A stretch of DNA of 64,000 bases, taken from Bacillota bacterium (GTDB lineage: Bacteria; Bacillota; UBA4882; UBA10575). Below are positions 49,309 through 58,479 of the stretch, in pieces. Both the position numbers and the translations under genes were made by a program. The stretch covers positions 81,923 through 145,922 of the forward strand of contig DUQR01000039.1 in the NCBI GenBank assembly GCA_012837715.1, written 5' to 3'. Every line of letters begins with the position of its first letter. The first letter of the stretch is position 1. Under the pieces are notes generated by a model. The model saw only the letters and a program-made list of their open reading frames with translations, made no database searches and had not been told where the DNA came from.

Positions 49309-51537
49309 CTAATGGAAACCAAGATCATCGAGAAAGATCGTTCCCTTTGGCGAACGATTAAAGACAAAACTAATTTGGGCAAGGCGGTCGGGATCGATGG
49401 CTTCGTTCTCCGCCAAAAAAGCGGTTAAATGAATTGTGTAGGTGGTATAGACCGGCTCCGTCTCAGAAGAAACCTTCAGCGGTGGTTTGAACCTGCGGTG
49501 AGTTAGGGGTGGCGGCAGAGGCATGATGCTACTGAGAGGCAGTTCAGCCCTTTCTCCGGCCCGATCCGTGAGCATGATGGTGAAATCAAGGGGTTCCTGC
49601 TCCTTCGAGACGTTAGCGGCCGCGAAGGTTAGCCCGGCGGAACCCGCCGCATCGAGGGTAAAACCTGCGGGTAGTTGCAGGCTGTAGGAAGCTGGGCCGG
49701 ATTGTTCATGATCCCATTCCAAGCGCACGCCCATGGAATCACGCAAGCGTTTGCTTGCCATGGTGGGAGGCTCTTCACGCCAGGTAACCAGGTTGACACC
49801 CTCAAGCCGGGTTCCCGGTAAAGTGGCTGTCTTAAGGTTAAGATCTTCTTCAAAATTCGCGATCTGCCGTATACCGGAGCTGACGTACTGGGACAGATAG
49901 ATTCCTGTGGGTAGCCATTCCCCTCCGGACAGCGGATTGCGAAAGAGTTGTTCATACTCTTTCCGACCGTTCACTGAGGCGTCCAGGAAGCCGGCGATCA
50001 AGACTTTAGCCAGCATTTCTTGCTCTTCAGCGGGCATGATCTCGCCGCGGTTCAGGAACCATTTGGCGCCGGGGACATCCACCCGCCCCCAGGTGGTGTT
50101 AAACTGGCCGTGGTTCGCGCCATCGATGTAAACGGCCGCTTTAAAGTAGTCTTCGCCGTTGGTGAAAGCGACGCGATCATACTGGTTTGCCCCGGCGAAG
50201 GAGTACACATCGGCATCGGCTGCGCCATGCAAAACCAGATAGTTGATATTTTCCAGAGGAGTGAAGGCTCTCCGGGGTTTATACTGTCCGTCGGAAGGGG
50301 CGATCGCGATAACGGCACGGAGATCAAAGCCGAAATCGAAGCGGAGGGCGGCGTTATCCGGATAGACCGGCAGGTGGTTAAAGGCCGCAGCAATCGCGGC
50401 GGCTTCCCCGCCGCGGGAATGGCCAATTAAGGCCAGCTTATTCATATCCACCTTATTTTCGAAAAGATGGCCCTGGGTTGAATTCCACCGACGCCAGAGC
50501 GCGAGGTGTTCCAGGAGCAGATAGCCGCGGGCGTCATTCTCTTCAGCCAGCCCTCCCAGGATAAACTCGGCCAGACCGCCTCCGTTCAGGAAGTTCTGGT
50601 CGACCGAAGCAACGATCCACCCCCTACTGGCCAGTAATTCGCCGAGATAAGCGTAGCCGGGGTCGGAGAAATCATCCATGGCGTGATTACCGTGGACGAC
50701 CAAGACCAAGGGGAAGGGCCCTTCTCCTTCGGGATACCAAACACGGGCATTGAGGGGCGCTTCCGTAAGGTCGAACCCCCAAAAAAGCTTCCGTAGCCGG
50801 CTGGTGATCCCACTCTTTATTCTGACCAAGGGGGTAAGATCCACGGTGGGGGTGGAAAGATTAACATCCTTTCCATATTCGGGCCGCTTGTCGGCGCCGC
50901 TCCCGTAGGTAAGGGTCAGGACAGGATAGCTTCCTCTTTCAGCCGGGTTATCCAGGCGGCTCAGGGCGGAATCGGCCGGTTCCCCGCCAAATTCAGCCGG
51001 TTGGTAGCGTGGGCCGGTCCAGGCAAACCAGAAAGCCATGACGGTCAGGATCAGACCGCCAAAAAGGAGCATCCCCACAGCGACCCGGCGTTTTACCGGC
51101 TCAAGGCCTTTTTCGGTGAGGGCGCCGATCCCCGCTCCGGTAAGGGAGGAAGCCCCGATGATCAGGACAAGGAGGCCGAAGACATTTACGAAGAGGAGAA
51201 CAGATGACCTTAAAACCATAAAAAGGAGAAAGACAGTCCCCACCAGCACCCAACGGGAGAACCGCGGTATTTTCTCAAACTGTCCCAGTAGAAAGACGAT
51301 CAGTTGGCCGAGGAGGAGCGAAGCCGCATAGAGGAGTACGGCCAGGCATAAGGTTTCTAACCACCTTTGGAGGCTGCTCGGGGAGGCACTGAATAAAGAA
51401 CCAAACCACACAATTACGCTAGTCAAAAGCAGGAGATAGGCGGCGCCTTTCCAGGCGCGCGGCCCTAGGCTGAAGGCCCGCTTGAGACTGGCGGTTATGG
51501 CAATTAACTTGCTGGAAACTTTCGTCTTGATACGCAC
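49309..51537 (-). CDS. Membrane-anchored alpha/beta hydrolase (multi-TM N-terminus)
   Basis: 4-5 hydrophobic N-term segments; LVLVVHGNHAMDDF..., LALIGHSRGGEAAAIAA, HGAADADVYSFAGANQYD. Confidence 0.78.
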   Translation of the reverse strand: MRIKTKVSSKLIAITASLKRAFSLGPRAWKGAAYLLLLTSVIVWFGSLFSASPSSLQRWLETLCLAVLLYAASLLLGQLIVFLLGQFEKIPRFSRWVLVGTVFLLFMVLRSSVLLFVNVFGLLVLIIGASSLTGAGIGALTEKGLEPVKRRVAVGMLLFGGLILTVMAFWFAWTGPRYQPAEFGGEPADSALSRLDNPAERGSYPVLTLTYGSGADKRPEYGKDVNLSTPTVDLTPLVRIKSGITSRLRKLFWGFDLTEAPLNARVWYPEGEGPFPLVLVVHGNHAMDDFSDPGYAYLGELLASRGWIVASVDQNFLNGGGLAEFILGGLAEENDARGYLLLEHLALWRRWNSTQGHLFENKVDMNKLALIGHSRGGEAAAIAAAFNHLPVYPDNAALRFDFGFDLRAVIAIAPSDGQYKPRRAFTPLENINYLVLHGAADADVYSFAGANQYDRVAFTNGEDYFKAAVYIDGANHGQFNTTWGRVDVPGAKWFLNRGEIMPAEEQEMLAKVLIAGFLDASVNGRKEYEQLFRNPLSGGEWLPTGIYLSQYVSSGIRQIANFEEDLNLKTATLPGTRLEGVNLVTWREEPPTMASKRLRDSMGVRLEWDHEQSGPASYSLQLPAGFTLDAAGSAGLTFAAANVSKEQEPLDFTIMLTDRAGERAELPLSSIMPLPPPLTHRRFKPPLKVSSETEPVYTTYTIHLTAFLAENEAIDPDRLAQISFVFNRSPKGTIFLDDLGFH

Positions 51538-51883
51538 TTATCCTCATCACCTTTCCTTGATCCTTTACGAATTGCCTAATTCGTCCTTGACCTCACTAAT
51601 ATATAATCGGAACAAACAATATTTCCTATATTTCATTTTAAAGAATTATCCAAAAAAGGGAAGCGTTTACGCCATTTGACTCTGAAGATTTCTGCAACGA
51701 AGGATTTTCCGTTACAATCAGGAAAGGGACGCGAAGACATGATCTCGGGTTTATCTTGAAGCAGGCGATCGGGAATATGAATCAATGGACACATAAAGTC
51801 CGCTCTCAGCGTGTGGTGGAGCTAATCAGATCAAGGTTATAGTATAATAAAACCGGCGACTACGAGGGAAGGGGAGGAAAAGG

Positions 51884-52291
51884 GTGGAGACCATTGATTT
51901 ACACGGAATGACGTTACAAGAAGCCCAAGGTAAGTTAGAACAACGCTTATTAAATACCTTTCAATATGGGGAAAGGGTGGTCCGGATCATCCACGGACAG
52001 GGGAAACATAGCGCCAATTTCCCTGTCTTGAAATCCTTCGTCCGCCGGTGGCTGGAAGAATCGGCTTTTGCCCGGGAATACGTAGAAACGGTTTTTCGCG
52101 GGGAGGATGGCTCTCCTTATACCATGCCCAACCCCGGTGAGACGGTGGTCCGGTTAAAGGGGGAAGACCCCATTGGAGTAAACGAAGAGATCGATTGGCT
52201 GACGGAAGATGAAGAATGGGAAGCCCGGAAGCAAGACAAAGGAAGAAGAGCCCGCCAGCGTCGGGCGAATCGTCGGCCATCCTATCGCTGA
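51884..52291 (+). CDS. Smr/MutS2-domain protein
   Basis: IDLHGMTLQEAQGKLEQRLLN...VRIIHGQGKHSAN. Confidence 0.85.
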   Translation: METIDLHGMTLQEAQGKLEQRLLNTFQYGERVVRIIHGQGKHSANFPVLKSFVRRWLEESAFAREYVETVFRGEDGSPYTMPNPGETVVRLKGEDPIGVNEEIDWLTEDEEWEARKQDKGRRARQRRANRRPSYR

Positions 52292-52372
52292 ATAGTGGTT
52301 CCGGCGCCATAAGGGATGAGTGGTGGGAGAAGTTGGTTTTGGCTTTAAGATCTGCGGTCACCTTTTTCGCGA

Positions 52373-53665
52373 TCAAAAAAGGAGCGGATAAACGAAATGA
52401 AACAGGATCGCCCCGCCGATGACAACCATCGCCGGTTTTACGAGTTTAGCGAGAGTAGGACCAAGTTTGGTTCCGAAATACTCGTTGGAGACCAGGAGAC
52501 AAACGTGGACCGGGGAGAGCAGCATTCCGATCATGCCAAACCCCTGCGCCAAAACCAGTGTGGAAAGTAAAACTGAAAAGCTGGGGTTGAGCCCGATCAA
52601 GCGAAAAACAATTGGAAAGCTTGCCCCGACATAACCAACGCCAAGGCCGGTTGCCAACCCGCAAAGAAAAGGAATAAGCATAACCATGAAGACCACAGGG
52701 ATCCCGTAGGAAGCCAATTCGGTGCTGAATTTTGCGACCAACGGGGTGCCGTCGGGAAGGTTGGCCTCAATAAAAGCCCCATAAACCCGGATGATCGACA
52801 TTTGGAGGGCGAGAGTGAGGATTTTCTTCTGGGAAAAAACCTGGTGCCACTGGACGGCCGGTAAAGGCCGCATGTGTTGCACCCAGAAGCTGGCCCCGAT
52901 AATCCCCAGACTAATCGGGAAATAATTGTTTTCCCAGCGAAGACCGGCGGGAATGAATTGGTAAAGGATATAGGCCCCAACCACAATGGTGATCGGAGTG
53001 GTGAGGGAGAAAAAACGCTTGAAGAAAGCAGGCTCCTGCGAACCGGGGGTTCGTCGGGAAGCCGGAATTTCCCGTAACAGAAAGTAATAGCCAGCGCCAA
53101 CCGCAAACAGGCTCATGGGAAAGCCGACGATGAAGTATTCCAGCGACGAAAGGCCGACAATTTCCATTGCCAGAAGGGGGCCGGGGAACATTGGCGACCA
53201 AAATTCCCAGATATGCCGGAACCAAAAGTTAATGGCCGATTTTAGTTCCGGCTTAAATTTTTTCTCCGGATCGCAGTTGTCTACGAGCGGCGCCGAAAAA
53301 AGAGCGCCACCGGGCATGGGTAATAAACCCATCACCAATGGCAGCACGGAAAAGGAACCGCGGGGACTAAGCCGGCTTTGGATTAGGTTGACCAGATCAG
53401 TCATCAGGCCGGTGGCGGCCATCTGCTGACTTAACCAGCAAATCTGGGCGATGACCAGGATAAAGTTTAGATGTTTTAAATTAAACAACCGGTGACAAGT
53501 GATGTTTATGATCCCATCCGCTGAATGTCCGGCAAAAAGAGCTAGAATCAAAGTCCCGATTGCCATGGACAAGGCGAGTCTTTTCAGGAGCCGGTTGGCC
53601 AAGAGAATAATGCCAAGGGAGCCTAAGAGTTTAACAATCCAGGGCAGTTCAGGAAGGAGTTGCAT
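52373..53665 (-). CDS. DUF401 family membrane protein
   Basis: Polytopic; LPMPGGALFSAPLVD, FWFRHIWEFWSPMFPG. Confidence 0.85.
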   Translation of the reverse strand: MQLLPELPWIVKLLGSLGIILLANRLLKRLALSMAIGTLILALFAGHSADGIINITCHRLFNLKHLNFILVIAQICWLSQQMAATGLMTDLVNLIQSRLSPRGSFSVLPLVMGLLPMPGGALFSAPLVDNCDPEKKFKPELKSAINFWFRHIWEFWSPMFPGPLLAMEIVGLSSLEYFIVGFPMSLFAVGAGYYFLLREIPASRRTPGSQEPAFFKRFFSLTTPITIVVGAYILYQFIPAGLRWENNYFPISLGIIGASFWVQHMRPLPAVQWHQVFSQKKILTLALQMSIIRVYGAFIEANLPDGTPLVAKFSTELASYGIPVVFMVMLIPFLCGLATGLGVGYVGASFPIVFRLIGLNPSFSVLLSTLVLAQGFGMIGMLLSPVHVCLLVSNEYFGTKLGPTLAKLVKPAMVVIGGAILFHFVYPLLF

Positions 53666-54102
53666 TTTTGCACCGTTCTTTCGTTGAGCAATTTAATGTT
53701 ACTTAAGTATTCGCATTTTCAACCTGTTCAGGTCTTAAGCTTCACCATAATTTAATAGTTTACCTACAGGTTGTTTTTTTCTACGGAGCAGGTTCTCTCT
53801 AAAAAAGTCGGTACTTGAATATCGCTTTTATGTCGGTTGATTGTGCTGTTAGAGATTACAGCTTCCGCAAAGTGCTTTTTTATTATATCAAAATTTATTA
53901 TCAAGAGAAAGAAGCTCGACAATAGTTACTATCAATGCTGAAATAACCTGGAAGCACCAATAAAAATGAAGCTTATGGCTACAGCAGGCGCAACACAAGG
54001 CGTGACGATAGCCAATTACCAATGTTTTCAGTATTAGGGAGGAATTACAAAACCTCAAGGAGAATTAATAATTATGTTAATATTGGCCCAAAAGGAGGAA
54101 GG

Positions 54103-55065
54103 ATGGTGGCCCAGAACAACCGGCTATCCAGACTTTTGGAGATGTTCTTTACAATTCAGGCCATCCCCGGACTTTCGGCGGCAGAACTGGCCGAAAAGTG
54201 TGGAGTGAGCGTTAGACAATGTTATCGTGATCTGAAAACGCTCCAAGATGGTGGCATTCCTCTATATAATGACCGCGGGTACCGGATCCTTAAGGGTTCG
54301 GTTTTAAAGGATATTACCTTCACGTTGGAGGAAGCAGTGGCTTTAATTTATGGGCTTAAATTGATTGAACAACAGAAAGGCCTATTGGATACTCCCACTC
54401 AAGCTTTGGAAAAGTTGATGGTGCGTCTACCGGAAGGACTACGGAACAGGTTAGGGAGCATTGAAGAACGGGTTGAGATCGATATAACGCCCGCGGCAGA
54501 TTATTCCGATAAAGGACCGCTTTTTAAGGCAATTAATACGGCAATACAAGAAAAGAACATCCTAGAAATTGATTATTACAGTTTCTCCCGCGATACGGTA
54601 ACGACACGAAAAGTTAACCCATATAAGCTGGTCTTTAAAGACGGATTTTGGTATTTGGTCGGTTACTGTCACCATCGGGACAAAGTTCGTGTCTTCCGCG
54701 TCGACCGGATTCGTTTCTTTAGTTTAACTAACGAAAAGTTCGTCCCCCCGATTGATTTTGATTTTGAACAGTACATGGGGGCGGCTTGGCAGATGGAACG
54801 GGGCGAAGAGTTTTATTTTAAAGTTCGTTTTTTCGGGGAAGCAGCCCGCTTTATTAAAGAAACAAATTTCCATCCTTCGCAACAGATCATAGAAGAACCT
54901 GAAGGAGCCCTTATCTTTACTGCTCGCGCCGGCGGAATGCGGTCCGTGCTTCGTTGGGTTCTTTCTTTTGGCGATGAAGCTGAGGTATTGGAACCAGAAG
55001 CTTTAAGAGGGATGGTGGCGGAGGTGATGGCATCAGGTGCGCGTAGATATGAGGAAGGAAAATAA
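54103..55065 (+). CDS. HTH/WYL-domain transcriptional regulator adjacent to cas operon
   Basis: LSAAELAEKCGVSVRQCYRDLKTLQDGGIPLYNDRGYR; WYLVGYCHHRDKVRVFRVDRI; SD AAAGGAGGAAGG. Confidence 0.88.
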   Translation: MVAQNNRLSRLLEMFFTIQAIPGLSAAELAEKCGVSVRQCYRDLKTLQDGGIPLYNDRGYRILKGSVLKDITFTLEEAVALIYGLKLIEQQKGLLDTPTQALEKLMVRLPEGLRNRLGSIEERVEIDITPAADYSDKGPLFKAINTAIQEKNILEIDYYSFSRDTVTTRKVNPYKLVFKDGFWYLVGYCHHRDKVRVFRVDRIRFFSLTNEKFVPPIDFDFEQYMGAAWQMERGEEFYFKVRFFGEAARFIKETNFHPSQQIIEEPEGALIFTARAGGMRSVLRWVLSFGDEAEVLEPEALRGMVAEVMASGARRYEEGK

Positions 55066-55103
55066 ACAATCGGTAGAACAAAAAAAGCAAGGCGTTAGGC
55101 AGC

Positions 55104-55115
55104 GAACTGATGTTC
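55104..55115. promoter_or_regulatory. LexA-like box (GAAC-N4-GTTC) upstream of cas3
   Basis: CGAACTGATGTTCA; 12 of 14 positions match Gram-positive consensus CGAACRNRYGTTYC. Confidence 0.35.
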
Positions 55116-55116
55116 A

Positions 55117-55134
55117 GTGACATACTGTTGTCAC
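55117..55134. promoter_or_regulatory. Inverted repeat, candidate operator upstream of cas3
   Basis: GTGACA-TACTGT-TGTCAC. Confidence 0.4.
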
Positions 55135-55172
55135 GGGGGTGTGGTAGGATGTAGGAGAAAGATGAACATTAT

Positions 55173-55202
55173 GTCACTCTTGATAAGAGTGTGGATTGAA
55201 AC
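55173..55202 (+). promoter_or_regulatory. Solitary diverged CRISPR repeat-like element in cas3 5' leader
   Basis: GT-CACTCTT-GAT-AAGAGTG-TGGATTGAAAC vs array repeat GT-CGCTCCT-CACGT-AGGAGCG-TGGATTGAAAC; identical 11-nt 3' end, two compensatory stem changes. Confidence 0.85.
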
Positions 55203-55240
55203 AGTTCTTTGTCGGTTTTTTGTGAAAGGATTGTCAATAA

Positions 55241-57748
55241 ATGAGTCAAAATCATGACGTTTATTTTCGTAAAGATCAATTAAATGCTTGCTCTGATTTC
55301 ATAGCCCACCGTCGCGAAAAAGACGGTGAAATGCAAAGTCTCTGGGATCATTTAATGGAAACTTCACGTTTATCAGCTGGATTTGCTGGAAAAATTGGTC
55401 TACCAAGGCATGGTGAATTATTGGGCCTCTTGCATGATCTGGGAAAAGCAAGCGCCGAATTTGACCGGTATATTCGATCGGCAACCGGGTTGATTGATCC
55501 GGATGAGGATGATTACGTGGATGCGGTGGAGCAAAAAGGGAAAATTGACCATTCAAGTGCTGGCGCACAGATCATATACCGTGCGCTTTCGAAGAAAAAT
55601 AAGGGAAGTTTGGCTGCGGAAATGTTGTCCTTGGTAATCGCTTCTCATCATTCCGGGTTGATAGATTGTTTCACTCCAGACGGGGTCGATAACTTATCCC
55701 GGAGAATGAGCAAATCTGATGAGAAAACAAGAACTACAGAATCCTATAGCAATTTAGTTGATTCCCTTAAGGGGAAGATGGAAGAAATCTTGGCTGATGA
55801 TAACATCATCAGTCAAATAAATCAAACGCTCAAGTCCTTACAAGAAAAGAATGATTCCCAAGAAACTTTTATGTTTAAAACAGGATTACTTATCAGATAC
55901 CTTTTTAGTTGCCTAATTGACGCAGACAGGATAAATACGGCGGATTTTGAAATTCCCCAGCAAGCCAAAGAAAGAAATTTGGGTGTTGATCCATGTTGGG
56001 ATGTTTTAATTAAAAAATTAGATAGACGTTTAAGTGAATTCTCTTGTCAGAATCATGTTGACTTTATCCGTGGCGAGGTCTCCGATGAATGTCTGAGATT
56101 TGCCAAAAAACCAAAAGGCCTTTACCAATTAACAGTCCCGACAGGCGGTGGGAAAACTCTTTCTAGCTTGCGATTTGCTCTGAACCATGCCTGGGAACAT
56201 GGTATGGATAGAATTATCTATATTCTTCCATATACTTCAATTATTGACCAAAATGCCGATACGGTCAGGAAGATTCTCGAAGAGAAAACGGACGAGGAAA
56301 ACTATGCCACTAATATTGTCTTGGAGCATCACTCAAACTTGACCCCGGAAAAAGAAACCAGCCGCCAAAAGCTGTTGGCAGAAAATTGGGACGCTCCGGT
56401 GATTTTCACCACTATGGTTCAGTTCTTAGAAGCTATTTTCGGCGCCGGGACACGAAATGCCCGGAGAATGCACCAACTGGCCAGGGCGGTGCTTATCTTC
56501 GACGAGATACAAACCCTGCCCGTTAAATGTGTCCATTTATTTAATATCGCTATTCGTTTTTTGATACAAAACTGTGGTTCAACAGTTGTTCTTTGTACGG
56601 CGACCCAGCCTTTACTGGATAAGGTGAAACCTGTTTCCAGAGCTTTGCAAATTACTTCTGAACAACAAATGACCCCGGATATAAAGAGGTTATTTAAGGA
56701 GTTGAAACGGGTTGAGGTTTATGATCGGCGAAAAATTGGCGGCTGGACTGTCGAAGAAGTGGCCGAATTGGCAAAGAAGGAATTGGATGAAACAAAAAGT
56801 GTTTTGGTTATTGTCAATACTAAAAAAGCCGCGGTCAATCTCTTTCAAAAACTGAAAACTCATGCCCAAGCGCAGGTGTATCATCTCAGCACTAATATGT
56901 GCCCAGCACACCGGATGGAAGTCTTAGAAAGCGTTAAGGAATGTTTGCCAGATAAAAAGCCGGTCATTTGTGTGAGTACTCAGCTTATTGAAGCTGGGGT
57001 TGATATCGATTTTGGTAGTGTTATTCGTTATCTAGCGGGACTTGATTCCATCGCCCAAGCTGCAGGTCGTTGTAACCGTAACGGGTTAAGGCCCCGGCTG
57101 GGACGGGTTTTCATTCTCAATCCCAAAGAAGAGAATTTGGGGAATCTGCAAGATATCAAAATTGGCCGGGATATAGCAGAACGCGTGCTTGATGATTTCT
57201 TGGCGGCTCCGGAGGAGTTTGATGGAGATATCTTAGGCCCCAAAGCCATGGAACGTTACTATCATTATTATTTTTACGCACGAAAGGAAGAGATGAGCTA
57301 CAAACTAGGTGCAAATTCAGGAATCGGCAGAGCGGATAATTTATTTGAGCTTCTTTCTACCAACAAGCTATCGGTTGATGCTTACCAAAGAGTAAATCAA
57401 TCTCAGCCCTCAATCATGTTACGACAATCCTTCATGTCGGCTTTTAAAGAGTTTCATGTAATAGACTCACCCACCCGCGGTATTGTTGTTCCATATAAAG
57501 AAGGGGCAGATATTATTACCCAGCTTTGTGCAGCTAAAAACTTGGAAAAGCAATATCAATTATTGAAAAAAGCACAAAGATATTCGGTTAATATTTTCTC
57601 GCAACTATTCGACGAATTGTTGCAAAAGAAAGCTATTCACCAGGTACAGGAAGGAACGGGAGTTTTTTATTTGGACAAGCGGTACTATACGACTGAATAC
57701 GGTCTAAGTAAAGATCCGGTCGGGGAGATGGATATTCTAAACGTTTAG
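55241..57748 (+). CDS. cas3: CRISPR-associated helicase/nuclease Cas3 (type I-C, HD domain N-terminal)
   Basis: [16 protein letters not shown] (HD), [41 protein letters not shown]. Confidence 0.95.
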   Translation: MSQNHDVYFRKDQLNACSDFIAHRREKDGEMQSLWDHLMETSRLSAGFAGKIGLPRHGELLGLLHDLGKASAEFDRYIRSATGLIDPDEDDYVDAVEQKGKIDHSSAGAQIIYRALSKKNKGSLAAEMLSLVIASHHSGLIDCFTPDGVDNLSRRMSKSDEKTRTTESYSNLVDSLKGKMEEILADDNIISQINQTLKSLQEKNDSQETFMFKTGLLIRYLFSCLIDADRINTADFEIPQQAKERNLGVDPCWDVLIKKLDRRLSEFSCQNHVDFIRGEVSDECLRFAKKPKGLYQLTVPTGGGKTLSSLRFALNHAWEHGMDRIIYILPYTSIIDQNADTVRKILEEKTDEENYATNIVLEHHSNLTPEKETSRQKLLAENWDAPVIFTTMVQFLEAIFGAGTRNARRMHQLARAVLIFDEIQTLPVKCVHLFNIAIRFLIQNCGSTVVLCTATQPLLDKVKPVSRALQITSEQQMTPDIKRLFKELKRVEVYDRRKIGGWTVEEVAELAKKELDETKSVLVIVNTKKAAVNLFQKLKTHAQAQVYHLSTNMCPAHRMEVLESVKECLPDKKPVICVSTQLIEAGVDIDFGSVIRYLAGLDSIAQAAGRCNRNGLRPRLGRVFILNPKEENLGNLQDIKIGRDIAERVLDDFLAAPEEFDGDILGPKAMERYYHYYFYARKEEMSYKLGANSGIGRADNLFELLSTNKLSVDAYQRVNQSQPSIMLRQSFMSAFKEFHVIDSPTRGIVVPYKEGADIITQLCAAKNLEKQYQLLKKAQRYSVNIFSQLFDELLQKKAIHQVQEGTGVFYLDKRYYTTEYGLSKDPVGEMDILNV

Positions 57749-57759
57749 GGAGGTGCATT

Positions 57760-58479
57760 ATGGAAAACAGAGTGGAATTTACGGTTTACGGCAAGTATGC
57801 CTTGTTTACTGATCCTCTAACTAAGATTGGGGGAGAAAAATGTTCTTACCAAATCCCAACCTACCAAGCTTTGAAAGGGATTTTGGAGTCGGTTTACTGG
57901 AAGCCGACAATTGTTTGGTATATCGATAAAGTCAGAATAATGAAACCGATCAGAACCCAAACCCGAAGTGCTAAACCGATCAACTACGGTGGTGGTCACT
58001 TCTTGTCGATCTATACCTACCTGGCAGATGTGGAGTACCAGGTCCAAGCACATTTCGAATGGAATTTAAACCGGGAAGATCTCGCTAAAGACCGGAATGA
58101 GAACAAGCATTATTTTGTCGCCAAGCGGATGATTGACCGGGGTGGGAGAAGGGATATCTTTCTTGGAGCACGGGAATGCCAGGGTTATGTAGAACCCTGT
58201 AGGTTCGGTGAGGGCGAGGGGTTTTACGATAACTATGGCGAACTGGCTTTTGACTTGATGTTTCACGGTTTTGATTATCCTGACGAAAGTGGAAAAAGTG
58301 AGCTTTACGCCCGTTTTTGGCGTCCAAAAATGATCAATGGTGTGGTCGAATTTCCCCGCCCGGAAGATTGTCAGCTTCGCAAATTTGTCAGGAAAATGAT
58401 TGCTAGTCAAATTGAAACATCTGGACTGGCAGAAGAAGGATTGTTGAATGGATATTCCGGAAAGGAGGTGGAAGGATGA
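57760..58479 (+). CDS. cas5c: Cas5c (Cas5d), type I-C crRNA-processing endonuclease
   Basis: [49 protein letters not shown]. Confidence 0.95.
   Translation: MENRVEFTVYGKYALFTDPLTKIGGEKCSYQIPTYQALKGILESVYWKPTIVWYIDKVRIMKPIRTQTRSAKPINYGGGHFLSIYTYLADVEYQVQAHFEWNLNREDLAKDRNENKHYFVAKRMIDRGGRRDIFLGARECQGYVEPCRFGEGEGFYDNYGELAFDLMFHGFDYPDESGKSELYARFWRPKMINGVVEFPRPEDCQLRKFVRKMIASQIETSGLAEEGLLNGYSGKEVEG

Noticed and set aside
55128-55150. TTGTCA...TAGGAT as the cas3 promoter
   Set aside because: Spacing of 11 bp is not compatible with a sigma-A promoter; the promoter of the cas operon remains unassigned.
55131-55160. Second degenerate repeat upstream of the solitary one (GTCACGGGGGTGTGGTAGGATG)
   Set aside because: Only short GTCAC and GTGTGG similarities, no hairpin and no conserved handle.
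54103-58479. A novel defence island gene between WYL and cas8
   Set aside because: All ORFs here are standard I-C components (cas3, cas5c, cas8c); no extra gene found.
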